From Aquila chrysaetos chrysaetos (taxonomy: Eukaryota; Chordata; Aves; Accipitriformes; Accipitridae): DNA of 64,000 nucleotides. The position numbers and the translations under genes are program-made. The DNA lies in NCBI RefSeq assembly GCF_900496995.4, contig NC_044011.1, positions 45,805,541-45,869,540 on the forward strand, given 5' to 3'. Positions 38,301-50,900 of this stretch are shown piece by piece (the stretch's first letter is position 1; each line of letters starts with the position of its first letter). The notes beneath the pieces were generated by a model, which was given only the letters and a program-made list of their open reading frames with translations, made no database searches and was not told the DNA's origin.

Positions 38301-39650
38301 GCCTTGTGAATGGATTGCAGAGCTGTGGGCTGCCTGTGGTGTCTTAGACTCTCCTGGCCCTTTTGCGAGAGCCCTGTGAAGGATGCTGAGCAGTTACTGG
38401 TTTGCCCTTCAGGTCACTGGGAGCTGGACTCAGTGTCTGATTTGTGTGGATCCTAGTTGTTTCGCAGGTGAGAAAAACATGACCCTATGATACCTACTGA
38501 CGCTCCCTCTGCATCCCTCACTGTAACCTGTTGCAAGTCAGCACTTGGAGAGGTTTATTTGCACTGAAGCAATAGCATGACAAAAATCCAGGCTTTCGCT
38601 TTTCCATTTGTTTCCTGCTTGACTCTGGAAAAATCCCTGTCTCGCCTCTCAAAGTCAAAACCCAAGGGAGCTCCCTGCACGTTGGGTCATCACCAGAGAA
38701 TGAGCGCTGAGCTCTTTTCCCACTTGAGCTGCAGACTGGTGTCAGCTGGGGATCAGCTGCCGTGCAGGGAGGAATCGTGGTCTGAACAGGGCGTTGGTCC
38801 CCTGGATGAGGCTGGGTGAAAGCTGGAAGGTCGTTGCTTGTTTTTGAGTGATGCCTGCAGATTTGCTGAGGGCCTTTAGTATAACAGGGGGATGGGAGCT
38901 CAGCAAGAGGGAAAACACAGGTTAGCATGCTGCACCAGGATTGTCGCAAAAACGAGCGGCAGCACTGGCAGCTTCACTATGCCATGGGGAAGGAATAATT
39001 TGGTGTAGAGTCAAGGAAGAAAGGGACTAAGCAACAGGCTATTCGGGGCTTCTGTGGTGCCTTGAAGATGACTGCAGAAGATGTCTTGTTTTGGGTTGGT
39101 CTTGGAGTAGGATTGATCCCTCTGTAGGGATGGAGTGAGGTGGACGTACCTGTTTTCTTTTTCTGGAGGAGAAGGCTATCCCGCGCCATCCAACACTTGC
39201 TTCACACCGGCCATGCAAAGCACAGCTGCTCTTTTTTTGAGCTTTCCCAAACTCCTTTGCCTACAGACCCGCGAGCGCTTGCCTCTGGGGAGAGTGGGCA
39301 GCAGAGCTCTCTCTCTCTAGAGTGTTTGGATTGCACATGGCCAGCCCTTCTTGTAGCAGCATCTAGGTGGGCTTTGCTGTGCTAGCATGGAGCAGGGAGG
39401 GCAGTGTAAGTCAGGCCAGCTACTATTTTCTCTCTGGAGGGACAGGGCTAGCTGGGTGATGCCAGGAGAGCTATGTGCAGGGCAGGCAGAGGAGGACATG
39501 GGGAGCGCGGTAGGCTGGGACCCTGAAAACTGCCTGTTTGTTTCAGCTCCTGGCAGCATGAAGCACCTCTCTCTCCTTCCAGATGTTCGCTGTGTTTATA
39601 GCTGCTGAAGCAAGAGACTGAACTCTCTCATTAATATGTTTCTCTCTCCC

Positions 39651-39670
39651 TTTCTCTCTCTCTCTCTCTC
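39651..39670 (+). repeat. (TC)n microsatellite
   Basis: A pyrimidine run of CT units, pure from 39653 to 39670, preceded by a related imperfect tctctctccc segment at 39641-39650. Confidence 0.9.
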
Positions 39671-40469
39671 ACATTGAAGCCAGAAGTCTCAGCTCAGAGG
39701 TTGCAGCTGGAAAGGAGCTGGGGGTGAGGGGTGGGAGAGAGAAGGGAGGTGTATGCAAGCCTCCCATCCCATTCAACTCCCCCTCTCCACTTTCCTCCCC
39801 CCGAATCCTCCCAAAATACACATGCCCCGAAAAAAGAAAAACACTAGCAGATTTTTTATTTCAGAAAGTAAACACTTAGGCCATGGGGGTCTGGAGGTTA
39901 TGGGAAAAGAGGAAACCATTGGGCTAATCAGGCCGGGACACACTTCCCCTGCTGAAATAAACCAGAAATCATTGCATTACAGGGCGCCGCCGCGGTTAAC
40001 CCTGGTGCTGCCAACACAGCTGAGTGCTGGGGAGCTGCGGAGAGCCCGTAGCCTGCCCACGCATTTTCCCCCAATCCCTGGTTTTTAGCCAGGGCGAAGC
40101 GCTGATGGGGAAGGGGAGCCAGCACTCTGCAACAACCCTTTGGCATGCCGGCCCTTTGGGAACGAGCCGTTGGGAATTTTTTAGTAGGAAATGAAACCTT
40201 TTTTTCTATGGTTTATGAGCCATCCTATAGAATTTCATACTTATTCTTGCCTGAGAACTCTGCCTGACGGTTGCAAACCTCTACAGAGAGGAAATCTTTC
40301 TCTGCTTGAATCAGCGAGATTTGGGGGTAATTTCTGCGGAGCTTGAAACGGTTTTCAGAAAGCTCTTTTTTTCATCCTTGCTAGATTTGCATTAGGTGTA
40401 TAAATTATTAGATCACTGATTATTTGGTTGCAAACCCTTCGGGGACGAATCCTTCCTGCTGTCTTTTAC

Positions 40470-40545
40470 TCCTGTGTTTGTAGAGCACCTAGCATATGGG
40501 ATCTGGCAGTAAGATGGGAGACCCTCGATGCTCTTGCAGGATGAC
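40470..40545 (+). repeat. old amniote repeat remnant
   Basis: 'gtttgtagagcacctagcatatggga' with 'agatgggagaccctcgatgctc' resembles the remembered sauropsid repeat phrase 'gtacagcgcctagcacaatggggtcc ... gggctcctaggtgctac'. About 75 bp survive. Family not assigned. Confidence 0.4.
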
Positions 40546-41406
40546 AAAGAATACCTCTAGTCCAGGTGTAAGTGAGCTAATGGGCCCTTTGTACCAACTT
40601 TACAAAGAGATCTCAATTTACCCTCTCTAAGCCTGGCCTTGGACTTCCCCTGGCTCCTTTCACAATCTGAGTTGCATACTATAAATGGGTGCTCGCTACC
40701 AGGTCTCACACATTTTGAGACCGCTGCAGCTATCTGTGTTTCAGAAAGGCTGGATCTCTAAGCATGAATGAATATTAGAGATTGTCTGTTACTGTGAGCC
40801 CGGGTCTGTTTGATAAGAGCTCCTCACCGTGATTGCTGACTCCCTTTACATCCTGCCAGGCTGAGATTTTCAGAGAAGCCCGGATGGGTTTTGCACCCAG
40901 CTCCTTGTTGCATCCAGGCTGCTTTGGAAGCCCCAAATCTTAGCAGGATGCCCATGCTGACACGGTCTGTGATGGAGTTCACGGCGCGGCACCCTAAGCT
41001 CTCCCACAAGCCTTCCCTCTGCTAGCAATTACTGAGAGGGAACAGGGCTGAAAGGAAAAGCCAGCTTGGAGCACTTTGTAGCCAAGGGAAAGTGATCTTT
41101 CCATTGACACTACCGAAGAAGGTTTTACCTCATCTGTTACAGTGTAAGCTCTGGCGGTGAAAGGTGCCATCACCGGTTCCTTGAGCCATCAGCCCGGCTC
41201 TTGCAACATTCCCACCAGAAGGCAAATCCCCAGATAGCGCACAACAGGGGAGCTGCAGACCTGCCGTGTCCCACTCTGCTATCTCAAGAATGCATTTGAA
41301 CAGTAGCTGTTTCTGCAGCCTCTGGAGGTCGAGGCTTCAGATGGAAATCAAGCTCCATGGAGATAGTCCCACAGGGCAAATTTCAGAATTTTTGGAGTCG
41401 GTGTTC

Positions 41407-41468
41407 AGCTCAGATAAGCCCTTGAGAGCTCAGATACTTTATCTGAACCTTATCTGAGCTATTTGCAT
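41407..41468. promoter_or_regulatory. candidate enhancer: inverted GATA sites plus octamer
   Basis: AGCTCAGATAAG (41407-41418) is perfectly inverted as CTTATCTGAGCT (41449-41460). Between them lie a third related copy, AGCTCAGATAC (41427-41437), and a TTTATCTGA (41438-41446). That gives three canonical AGATAA/TTATCT cores and one AGATAC in about 50 bp. Directly after the last arm is ATTTGCAT (41461-41468), a perfect POU octamer in reverse orientation. GATA and octamer factors are lymphoid regulators and ETS1 is a lymphoid gene, so a role as an ETS1 enhancer is plausible but not shown by sequence alone. Confidence 0.4.
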
Positions 41469-42170
41469 CACTTCAGTCTGAGAAACCAGGCTGTCAGACA
41501 TTTGGGGAGGGGGGCAAGCTGTATGAGGATGGTCTGTCTTTTTTTTTTTTATTGTTATTTCTAACACACAGACACCTCCAGGAGGATTCGACTGTCCTAT
41601 GCCCCATGCAGCTCAAGGAGCTTATATGCAGGCTGGATAGATGAAGAGCAGGAAGGAGAAATACCATGCTTAGAGCCACACAAGGGTAAGGACAGGAGTA
41701 GGATGAATATTACTTGAAAGCCCTGTAAGGGATTGCATCTTTCTGCTCTCTTTCTAAAATTGAATAGAAATAAGCTTGAGCTGCCCCTGCTGTCAATTGT
41801 GGATGGAAATGATTCCTCCTTTTCAGAGCAGACCCAGGTCTGAGCTTTCTCAAATGTAGTGTGCCTTCTGCACATTGTTTACTAGATGCTGTTTTGTGCA
41901 TGTGAAGTTTCTCACCTTGTCTGGAGTGCCTGGGGGGAGGTACAGGGTCTGTGCTCTCTCGCTGTTCTCGGAGCATCTCTCCTCTTCATTCCTGCTTTGC
42001 AGTAATCAACTGTTTGACTGCAAGGATCCTGCAGTGCTTGGTCGGTATAACGCAACATCCTCTTCTCAGACTGTGGGGTGGTTTCTTTCATCTGAGCTCT
42101 AGATCCTGGTGGCTCTTCCCCAGCATCCGTGGTCTTTTTATGGAGGAAAGGTTCTCAGGGATAAGAACAG

Positions 42171-42335
42171 CAGATTTAGGAGATCTGGCTGAGATTACAT
42201 GGTTTTACAGCTGGGATTTGGAAGACCTTGGCTACATCACTTACCAGAAGGTCTTTAGGCATCTAAACCCCACTGACTTCCATTGGAGTGAGATGCCTAA
42301 GTCATTCAAAAGGCTGCCTCTGAGCCACTGCGTAG
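42171..42335. repeat. old amniote repeat with inverted 10-bp arms
   Basis: TTAGGCATCT (42255-42264) and AGATGCCTAA (42291-42300) are perfect inverted arms around 'cactgacttccattggagtg'. The arrangement matches the remembered fossil sauropsid phrase 'taggcacctaa ... cattgacttcaatgggag ... ttaggtgcctaa'. Flanks ('gggatttggaagacct', 'cctaagtcattcaaaagg') fit the same family. Probably a decayed DNA-transposon-like or SINE-like unit. Confidence 0.45.
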
Positions 42336-43004
42336 CAGTTTCTCACATTGGGGATGCAGATGATTAATTCATTGCACATTTTATTGTGATGCTTAATTCA
42401 TTGAGGTCAGGCGAGTGGCTGGATGTCCCTGGAGAACGGTGTTGTACAAGTGCTTGATATTGTAAAAAAAAAAAAAAAATAGAAGTCTTAAGCGACACCG
42501 AGCTGCTAGCATGGCTGAGCCCTTGAAGCTGCTGAACACGTGCTGAAGTTTACACAGCCCACCGGATGGACCTTCCCCTGTGGGTTTTTGTATCAATAGG
42601 CTTTGAAAAAGTTGCAGCGGGTCAATTGTTGGCTGTTTCACAATAGATGAAATACAGTTTCTCTCTCTGCAGCTGGTTCCTGGGAAGGGAGGCTGTCTCT
42701 CTGGCAGCAGGCAGGGCTAATGAGGCTGTGTGTGTACATCGGGAAGATGGTTTCTCTGCAGAAAAGCCATGGGAGACTTGCAGCAGGCGGCTTGCCGGCC
42801 TCCAAATGGCTCAAGTGAGGTGTGGGAAAAGCTTGAGATGGAGGGTGGAATTTTCATGCGGGCTTATTTTCAGCATTAGGCTTATGAAAGGAGATTCTCA
42901 GCCAGCGTGAGCAGTGCAGGTCCATCCTTTGGGAGCTGCCTTTGGAGACCTCTGATCCCTGCTTAGAGGCAGGGCTCCTCTTTTGGTGTTTTTTCTTTCC
43001 CTGT

Positions 43005-43140
43005 GAAGCTGCAAGGGCAGGTTAGGATTCAAGGCCAGAATCTAGCCTTTAAACCCCTGAAGCCTGCAGTGAGCCGGTGGGAAAACAGGGATGGCTTCAA
43101 CCCACTCAGTAGGAACACTTCCATTGATTTCGGCAAGGGG
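43005..43140. repeat. old amniote repeat remnant
   Basis: 'ccagaatctagcctttaaacccctgaag' and 'aacacttccattgatttcggcaa' resemble the fossil phrases 'atctggccctttaagcccctgaagtcagtggg' and 'ctcccattgatttcaatggca' remembered from reptile and bird genomes. Partial and diverged. Confidence 0.35.
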
Positions 43141-45790
43141 GTGTGGATGGGCACAGACACCAAAAAGCAATATAATAAAGTTCATGACAGGACTTCCCTT
43201 CCTGGAAAGGGAAACAAGGCCGCTGACACGGCATACACTGCGTGAGCAGGGGCGCATGGAGTGGCAAAAACACTTGTAGATATTCATGCTTCCCGTAGCA
43301 CAAATAGGATGGAGCAAAAAAACCTGCTTCACCAAAGTGGAGATTTGATTTCTAAGAGCTGGTCCAAACTACTTCTCCCTAACTCATCAGCAACTGTTTT
43401 TCAGGAGTCAGAAATGCCTTTCTCCCCTGGTTTGTGTGATTCACTCTCCACTTCCTAAGTTCAAGGGGGGCCAGAGGGCACTCGTTTTGGCCAGACTGAT
43501 GTCAGCATTGAGGTAGAGTAGGGAAAAAGGAGGAGATGCCCCAAGGGAGTCTGTTCATGGAAAATTTCTAATTCGGTCAGTTCCAGGCATCTCACAGAAG
43601 AGCCTGCACTTGGGAGATTTCAACCCAGTTTTGCAGGCTCAAGAAGCATGACTAATTATGGAAGGTAGTGATGGAAATAAAGCTGGCATCTTAGTCCTGC
43701 CCTGGACCAGGTCTTTGCCATGCTGCAACCTTGGGGTATCTACATCTGTGAAATGTCTCCAGAGATGACCAGACCTTCTCTTCCCCTGCTTTGCATCTAG
43801 TTACTGCCTATCCCCAGGAGACCAGATGCTTCCTTTGTCTGGCAGCTTTGGTTGTGTTTCTATCCAGGCAAACAGCTACTACATGAAAGCACTAACAGTT
43901 TCCCTTGCTTTACAGTAATCAAAATGACAGGATAACGAGGCAGCCCAGTAGCCTGCTTTGCCTTCCACTTGTGCTGAGTTCCAGGCTGGTTGTCAGCTCA
44001 GTCCCCTATCTAGATGAAATACGTCTTTTTTTACTTTTCTTCTTGTTGCTGCCAAAAGTGACAGATTGTTCTGCGGAAATCATCAATATTTTGTCAAAAC
44101 GAAATCCAAACATTTCCAGCCAAAACTCAGCATTTTCTGGTGTTGGCTGTGTTGATGCAAAAACAAATCTCTGTGGGAAATGCCAACATGGAAAGAAAAC
44201 GGAGAAATAGGTTGGGCTATTCTGCAGAATATTCTCCTGGCTCTCTGATTCAGAAGTGTGTCTGAGGGGCTGCAAGGCAGAGGGTGGTTGAACCCAAGAG
44301 CTTAATCTGGACCACTCGTATGTTTATTTAGATCAAATTGGTGTAAACAGATGTGGTCTGTTGACATGCACAAGGAGCCCGGTCTGTGCAGTTTGTGCCA
44401 CAAAGTAGGTGTGCACAGTAAGTAACGATTCTTGCTCCCTGCTTTCCAATACCAGGACATGATGCTTCATCTACAAGCTACAGCTTCAAGTTAAGGGAAC
44501 TTATTTTTAAGGTTTCATCCATCTGCTCTTGCCTCATTCATGTCGTCCTGTCTTCCTTCCCCCTACATTTGCACCTAGTAAGGCTGTCGGTCTGCCTCTG
44601 TGTTTAGTGTAGCAGATACTTCTATAAACATCCATCTTCTGAAATCCCTCCCCGGGGGCCTCGCAGTGCTGTAGTCAGCAGCCTACAGTGGCACCGGACT
44701 GCAGTGGGAGGACTTTCCGCTCCACACCCACCTGAAAAGAAATGGTTTTATCGGGGCTCTCCCACGCCTGCCAAGTGCATCTCGATGCTCCCCTCCCCGT
44801 TGCTGCCGCTCCTCACTTCATTAGCGCTGGAGATGTTTATAAATGGAAGAGATAATATTTTTCGTTTCCAGTTTGGGTTTCCAGGGCAGCCACTTTCTAA
44901 AGCACTTAGGAAGTTTAGAGAAGACGAGGTTATATAAACGATTTTTCCCCCCCGGGCTCTTATTAATCAAGTGGCTTGTGGAGCCATTCCCATAGCTTTG
45001 GGATCAAGGGCACTAGCTAGGTGAGGGAAGGCAGGCAGTTAATACAAGACATCTTTTTCTTGGCTCTTACCCTTTTTTTGGTAGGATTGCAATGAATGAA
45101 GCAGTCAGACCTGGCTGTTGGGGTTTGAAAGCAGCTGGAGGACTGAGTAGCATCCTCCTAGGTTACATTCAAACTGTGTTTTGGGCTTGACTCTTGTATT
45201 AGCCCCTTCTAGGCCTTCAAGTGAGTCATGTAGCATCTTTTAATGATGATTTACCTGGCCCTGTTGATGTGTCCCTGTAAATTTAACTATTTGATGTAAA
45301 ACATCTGCATTTCCTGAGCATAGGGTAAATATGACTTCAATAGCAATGGGCAATGAGTTGATCCTTGCGCTTTTACAATGAAACCCTATGGACATGCATG
45401 CATACACACACACTAATTAATGTATTCCCGGGCAAGCCCCAATGCATTTCTAAAGCTTCCCAGCATTTTCCCACCCAGGCTCCAACAGTGGCTGCTACCC
45501 AGGATAGCTGTGAGCAGCACAGGCGGCTCATGGGTTTGGAAGACAGGAGCAAGCTTTCATTCCCATTAGAATGAAACCAAGCTCTGCCTCCTCCTTCGTG
45601 TCCTTCCTCCTGCTGTCTCCCCACCATGAGAGCTGAGGAATGGGGTCTTTCTGTTTTCCTTGGGTGGATGGAGCTCCGTCTGTAGCGGCAGGTCCAGCTG
45701 TTTCAAGCCTGGATCCAAAGGTCCACAGGAAATCAGCTCATTAGTCTGTTGACCCACCTTCCCAGTTTTCCAGCCATGCTCTCTCAGTGT

Positions 45791-45836
45791 GAAAATAATG
45801 ATTTAAATAGCCAAGGGTGGAAAATAATGATTTAAA
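45791..45836 (+). repeat. 17-bp perfect direct repeat, 29-bp period
   Basis: GAAAATAATGATTTAAA occurs at 45791-45807 and 45820-45836, identical at all 17 positions and separated by a 12-bp GC-richer linker. The unit contains AT-rich homeodomain/MEF2-like words. A recent local tandem duplication is the simplest origin. Confidence 0.85.
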
Positions 45837-47164
45837 GGGGGTAAAGGGGATATTTGCAACTATCGCTGACTGTAGACTTGGCAGAAGGAAACTGTATTTC
45901 TTCCGGGTCCTGGAAGCGTGTGAGAAAAGGTGTTGAACATCTGGAGTGATTTAGCAGTTTCGTGCTGTTGTGCGAGGCTGCACACTCGTGGTGGTGCAAA
46001 CGTAGCTCGGCCCGAAGAACCGGGATGGGTTGACGGAGAGAAAAGCTGCTCACGGCGTTTGGCTTGAGTAGGTAGGTGCAGGTTGGGTGTTGCAGAAGAG
46101 CCATGTCAACCTCCTCCAGGGACAGATGATGGGTTGTGGTGGCCCCTGGCCTCCCTGAAGCGTTGCTCAGGACATTGCAGACGGCCCTTGTGATGTTTGG
46201 TGTATCGTCTGAATGAATTTTCTTGACTTGCCAGAACTAATTTTCAGATTGGAAGGGAACTTCAAGCGTCAGAGATATATTTTGTTTCATCTCACTCGTG
46301 ATGCTGAAACACAAATCGGGCCTCCCAGCTAAAAAAGCAGGTTCATTTAGCTCATCCGCACCCGAGACCTACCCATCCTGCAGAAACCTCCTCAAAGAGG
46401 TAGGTGAACTAACTGGGCAAAAAGAGGGTTTGTTAACAGATTACTTTTCACTGACTTTTTTTTTCCATTTTAAAAGTCCAAAAATAGAAAGTTTTAGCTC
46501 AGGTTGAATGACAACACCATTTTTCCTTGTTTATTTTTTTTTGCTGTTTTAGCCCAATGGGAAGCATGTGAAAAAAACCCAAACTGGTTTGCATCAACCC
46601 GGAACATATTTAGAAAAAATATTTACGTCTGCTTTTTTCCCTCCAACTACCAGCAAAGCACAAAAAAAATAATAAATAAATCAGCTGTTTTCACAGCTTT
46701 TGCTGCAGGCGGTGGGGAAGCGGATAGGGAAGCAAACCTGTTTGTGTGCTGAACCCCCCTGTATCTCGCGATCTCTGTTCAACAGCCTTCTGAAGCTAAT
46801 TAAAAAACCTGAAATAACTGGTGATGATGATGATAACTGTAGATGGCTGACCATACTTCCACTGGAGTCGCAGGCCCCTGCCGACCAGCTGTCTCTTCCC
46901 CATTTACACCAGCAAGGATTTAGGACCTAGGCGAACTAATCAGGAGACCCTCATGGGGAGAGAGGCGTGTTATTTAATTAGCTTTACAATGGACTGACTG
47001 GGAGGCACGTGGTGGCTCTAATGGAAGGAGATAGATGTCCTTTTAGCTAGGCTAATTGTTAGGAAATAGCAGAGTCTTTGTTCAGCCCCAGCATGTGGCC
47101 TGTGATCTCTCAGAGCCCAGGGGCTGCCCGCTTATAATTTTAGACAGATCTATTCAAGCCTGCT

Positions 47165-47412
47165 CTGTAGCTTGGGGCCGAACAAGACGGGTATTGTTGC
47201 AGAGCCAGGATCGCCGTCCAAGAAAACCACCCCGAAAAACCCAAACACGTGTAGAGAGGAATATTTCGCTGTCGTTTATTCACTATCGGGCCGGGTTGCC
47301 AAGCGGAGACAATTGCAAGTGAGGAGGTTTCCAGTGCCGGGCGAGGGTTTTTCCTCTTTGAAACACATACGCAGGCGAATCCTTCATCCCAGGAGCGATG
47401 CGGCGCGCTGAA
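47165..47412. promoter_or_regulatory. CpG-retaining patch
   Basis: I count about 19 CpG in roughly 250 bp at only moderate GC content, so observed/expected is near or above 1, unlike its flanks. No exon or start signal is apparent. It may be an unmethylated enhancer or a minor promoter. Confidence 0.35.
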
Positions 47413-47814
47413 GGGGATGTCTCTGCCAGCAGAGCCTGTCTTAGGAGGGCAGCTTTAGGGCTTTAATTGCTAATGTGGGTCTCACCCCCTTAATTCCCTT
47501 GCTGTGGGCATGGTGTACGTGAGGTAGTCGTGCCCATCGCCGAATTATCTCCACAGACTGGCTGTATGCACCTGTCATCTCATGGTCATGGTGGGACACT
47601 GGTTTGGGCTAGAGGGATCTTGGCTGTTGGATCAGTGTCTGTGCCATCCAGGGCCCTGTGCAACAAGGGGTGGGAATCCCAGTTCTCTTTCCTGAGCTTT
47701 CCCCTCAAACCTCTCTCTGGCGAGACCCCGTCATGGTCCCCAGCCCCTGGGCTCTTCCTTCGGGACTGCCGAACTGATGCTCCTAGCCCCTTGTGAAGCG
47801 AGAAAATGTCGTTT

Positions 47815-47915
47815 CATTAAAAAAGGGGGATGGAGGCACAAAGGTTTGTAAGAGGTCATGTGGAAATATTGACCAGGAATTAAACTTCCATCTCTTGAAC
47901 CCCTCTGTCCCGGCC
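47815..47915 (-). repeat. MIR-like remnant, inverted
   Basis: On the plus strand 'gggggatggaggcacaaagg', 'gtaagaggtcatgtggaa', 'ggaattaaacttccatctcttgaacc' follows the reverse complement of a MIR-type SINE ('ggggaaactgaggcacagagag ... ggtcacacag ... gggattcgaaccca'). Diverged. Confidence 0.45.
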
Positions 47916-50900
47916 ACAGCGTTAACCTGGGGGTCATTGCAGTCAAGTGTTTTATTTCCCTGTGCTGACCACTTCCAACCGGCTATGTGCAAGCGTGTTT
48001 TTCTGGTGGCTGCCATTTCTTAGGCTGTGAATTTGTATATTAGAGGTTGGTGCTGGACTGACCTTCTGTGGGAGGTGCTTGTGTGACTCCTTGTACATTC
48101 ATGAAAGTGAAATGTGACTGTTACTTGGTATTTCTTGAACCAGTGGGTCTTTTTTTGATGTTGGTGGGTTTTTTTAAAGATTGAAAGAGCAGATAAGTGC
48201 TAGTGAATAGACTCTAGCTGTCCAGGAGACCTGCCTTATTAGCAATGACCCCGTTGCCTCTCCTTTGTAATCCCTCACCTGTGTCCCAGGGAAGGGGATC
48301 TCAAGGACCATCACAAATTGGTTCAGTAACCTCTGTCACCAGAAATTGGTGAATGCCAAGAGTGAAGTCACAAGCAGAGATGTGTTGCTTAAGTCTGAGC
48401 TGGCTGCATTTGTCTCTGCTATGAAGGAGGCTGCCCAAGAGATCTGACCAAAGATGAGAGGTCCTACAGGTGACGTTTGATGTGTATTGTCTGTGTGTGC
48501 TCAGAGTAATTGCGAGTATCAAGAGTTAAACAGCAAAAATCCTCAGGTTATGTTTACCAAGAACTCAGTGCTGTTACTTGAGGAGGAGAGGGAAAATGTA
48601 CCGCGAGCAAACAGCGCTGCAGAACAGCTTATGAGGATTTTCCATCTAGCCAGTTCTTCCAGCAGGGTAACAAGTGAGTGACAGCACCCCCCGCCAACAA
48701 AATTCAAGGCAGAATTACATTGCTCGAGCCCAGATTAGCTAATCAGGTTATGAATCAGCATGGGACCTCTGGGAAACCAATAGCTGGAGGCACTTGAAGA
48801 TGCTCAAGCAGCTTATGAGACCATTGATTGAGGCACCTATGGCGTGTGGACCGGAGCTGTCGCTCCCTCACAGCCACGCGGGGATGTGTGTGTGCTGGAG
48901 TCCTGACTCCTCGCTGGCCACAAAGATGCTTTTGTGAGCCATCTCCGCTGGGAAGTTAATGAGAGCAGGAGTTGGGGAGGCTCGGAGGCGGCTTCCTCTG
49001 CTCACGCCTGGAGGGCAATCAGAGGACGGTATTGTGGCAGCAATGTCTCGGGGCTGAGCCAGGGCCTGAAGTCTGGATCTCCGCAGCGTGAACAGAAACT
49101 TGCTTTTAATGCAGACAGCGCGAAGAATGGGGACTTTCCGTGACTCCAGCCCTATAACGTGGAGCAGTGAGGGGACCCCAGAGGCCACAGCCATCTGGGT
49201 CACAGAGGAGCCAATGCTTTTGTGATGGTCATCACCTCCTGGCCACAAATGCTAGATCTGAGAGCAGCCTGTCTTCCCTACAGGCAGCCGGGGGGGACAC
49301 GCAGTACGTGCTGACTAACGAGCTCTATTTCCATGCCCGTTGCTTAGCCAAAAAGGGGAGGCTGTAGTCACCAGGACTACTAATCCAGCGTCCTTTTACC
49401 AGCGTAAAACAACTTACTCAGATACTTCCCAGCTATTACGGCGCTTGAAAGAATTTCTCATATCATTTTAAATTCCAGGAAAGGTATCTCCCTGGGGAAT
49501 GGTCATGGCAGCTGCTTGTTCTTTCCTCTCATTGCAGAGGGCCACCTCCACACCCAGAGCCACCTCCCTGCTCTTTCCTTTCTTGGAGTGGTGGCTGCTG
49601 CTCTTTCCAACAATGTCCCCCTTACGATAAATCCTTTCATGTCTCTGTTTCTCTCTGGAACTGCACGACACGTTTTTTTTTTTTTTTCCCTTCCCCTTTG
49701 CCTCTGATTTTTGTCTCGTGCCCTCTGGATATTGTTTACTTGACAAAACATCAAACCGAAGCCCTGACCGCTTGCGGTCATTAAAAATCCCATGGCAGTT
49801 TTGGGGAAGGCTCCAATTTGGCTAATTACGTTCTGCCATAAATATCCCCCTGCAGTTTTAATTGGATATGGTGTTCTTCATTTCCTGTCCATAACAGCTG
49901 GGTGGTGTTGCTCTGCGTTATTACGTAGCCGTTGTATTTCACCCCAGAGGTGGCCACGTTTTGGTAGCAGCGGTGCTAGGAAAAGCTCCTTCTCCAGACT
50001 ACCGGTAACACCTAATCCTGAGCCTGCTGTAATGAGAATGGGTAAATCCGAGGGAGAGGAGAAGCTTTCCCAGCTCCATAACATCTGGAGGATAGCCAGC
50101 AGCTGCCCGTTTGCAAAAGGGCCATGACAGGAGCAAATTTGGCCCTGCCAAAGGGAAAGAGCTGGCCCCAGCTAGGAGAGAGATCGTGGAAGAGCAGTCC
50201 TGCCCGCACTGCATGTGCAGAAATCACGGCAAAGGCCCCGGTCTCGTAATACCTTTCCTCAACGCTAAATGAATAATTATTATTATGCTTTTAAACCAAG
50301 GTTAGTCAGCGTCCCTGGGAACAATGTGGCATTACTGCCCATCCTTTCTTTGTTCCAAACTGTTGAAAAACAGTCAGGCTGCATTGTGGAGGGAGGGCAG
50401 ATGGTTATCTCCAATCAACGGCACAATCTTTTGGCTATATTAATGGCAGGAGGGCTGTTCTCCACAACTCAGCATCCTCCCTCGACAGGAGAGAGCCTGA
50501 ATAGATATTAATGTTGAATAACGACAGAATGGAAAAGGAGGGTGAGACTTGGATGTGGAAGAGGAAAGATTTTTCTAAAGCCTGTAAGCAGCAAATAGGA
50601 ACCAGTTGCTGAGGCGAAGTCATGTTTGGCAGGTCTTGGACTCCAAATGGTCACATCCCAGCTGAAGAAACTAATCAATGGATTCCTTCCATGCCTTCTG
50701 CGAACACTGAGCCATTGAGCGGCTCAGCTGGAGTTCAGAGCCAGGGCTTTCATGTTGCAGGCTCTGAAGTGAACACAAATTAAGGCGGCCGCTAGGACAG
50801 AGTCGAGTTCGAAGGAGAGATTCAGCTGCCCTGGGAGGAAATCTCTGTCCGCAGCCTCTCCGTTCTTTTCCTCCACTTTGGGTTTTTTTGCCCCGGTGCT

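Larger units (their letters stand above)
33509..42170 (+). other. ETS1: ETS1 intron after beta, proximal part
   Basis: Non-coding intron (and upstream region of the p54 promoter). It contains T13 (34952-34964), mixed T/A runs at 37512-37558 that can pair, A17 (37841-37857), (TC)n at 39651-39670, T12 (41539-41550), several old repeat relics listed separately, and the GATA/octamer cluster at 41407-41468. Open frames of up to ~210 codons (34906-35532, 37038-37673) show no domain, no splice logic and low-complexity or repeat-derived translations. Confidence 0.6.

Noticed and set aside
43466..43482. CTCF-like core GCCAGAGGGCACT
   Set aside because: Only the central half of the consensus matches and the upstream half is wrong; not strong enough to report as a site.
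46235..46275. Possible inverted CR1 3' end ('ttggaagggaacttcaag')
   Set aside because: Only about 20 bases resemble the family and the flanks do not continue the match.
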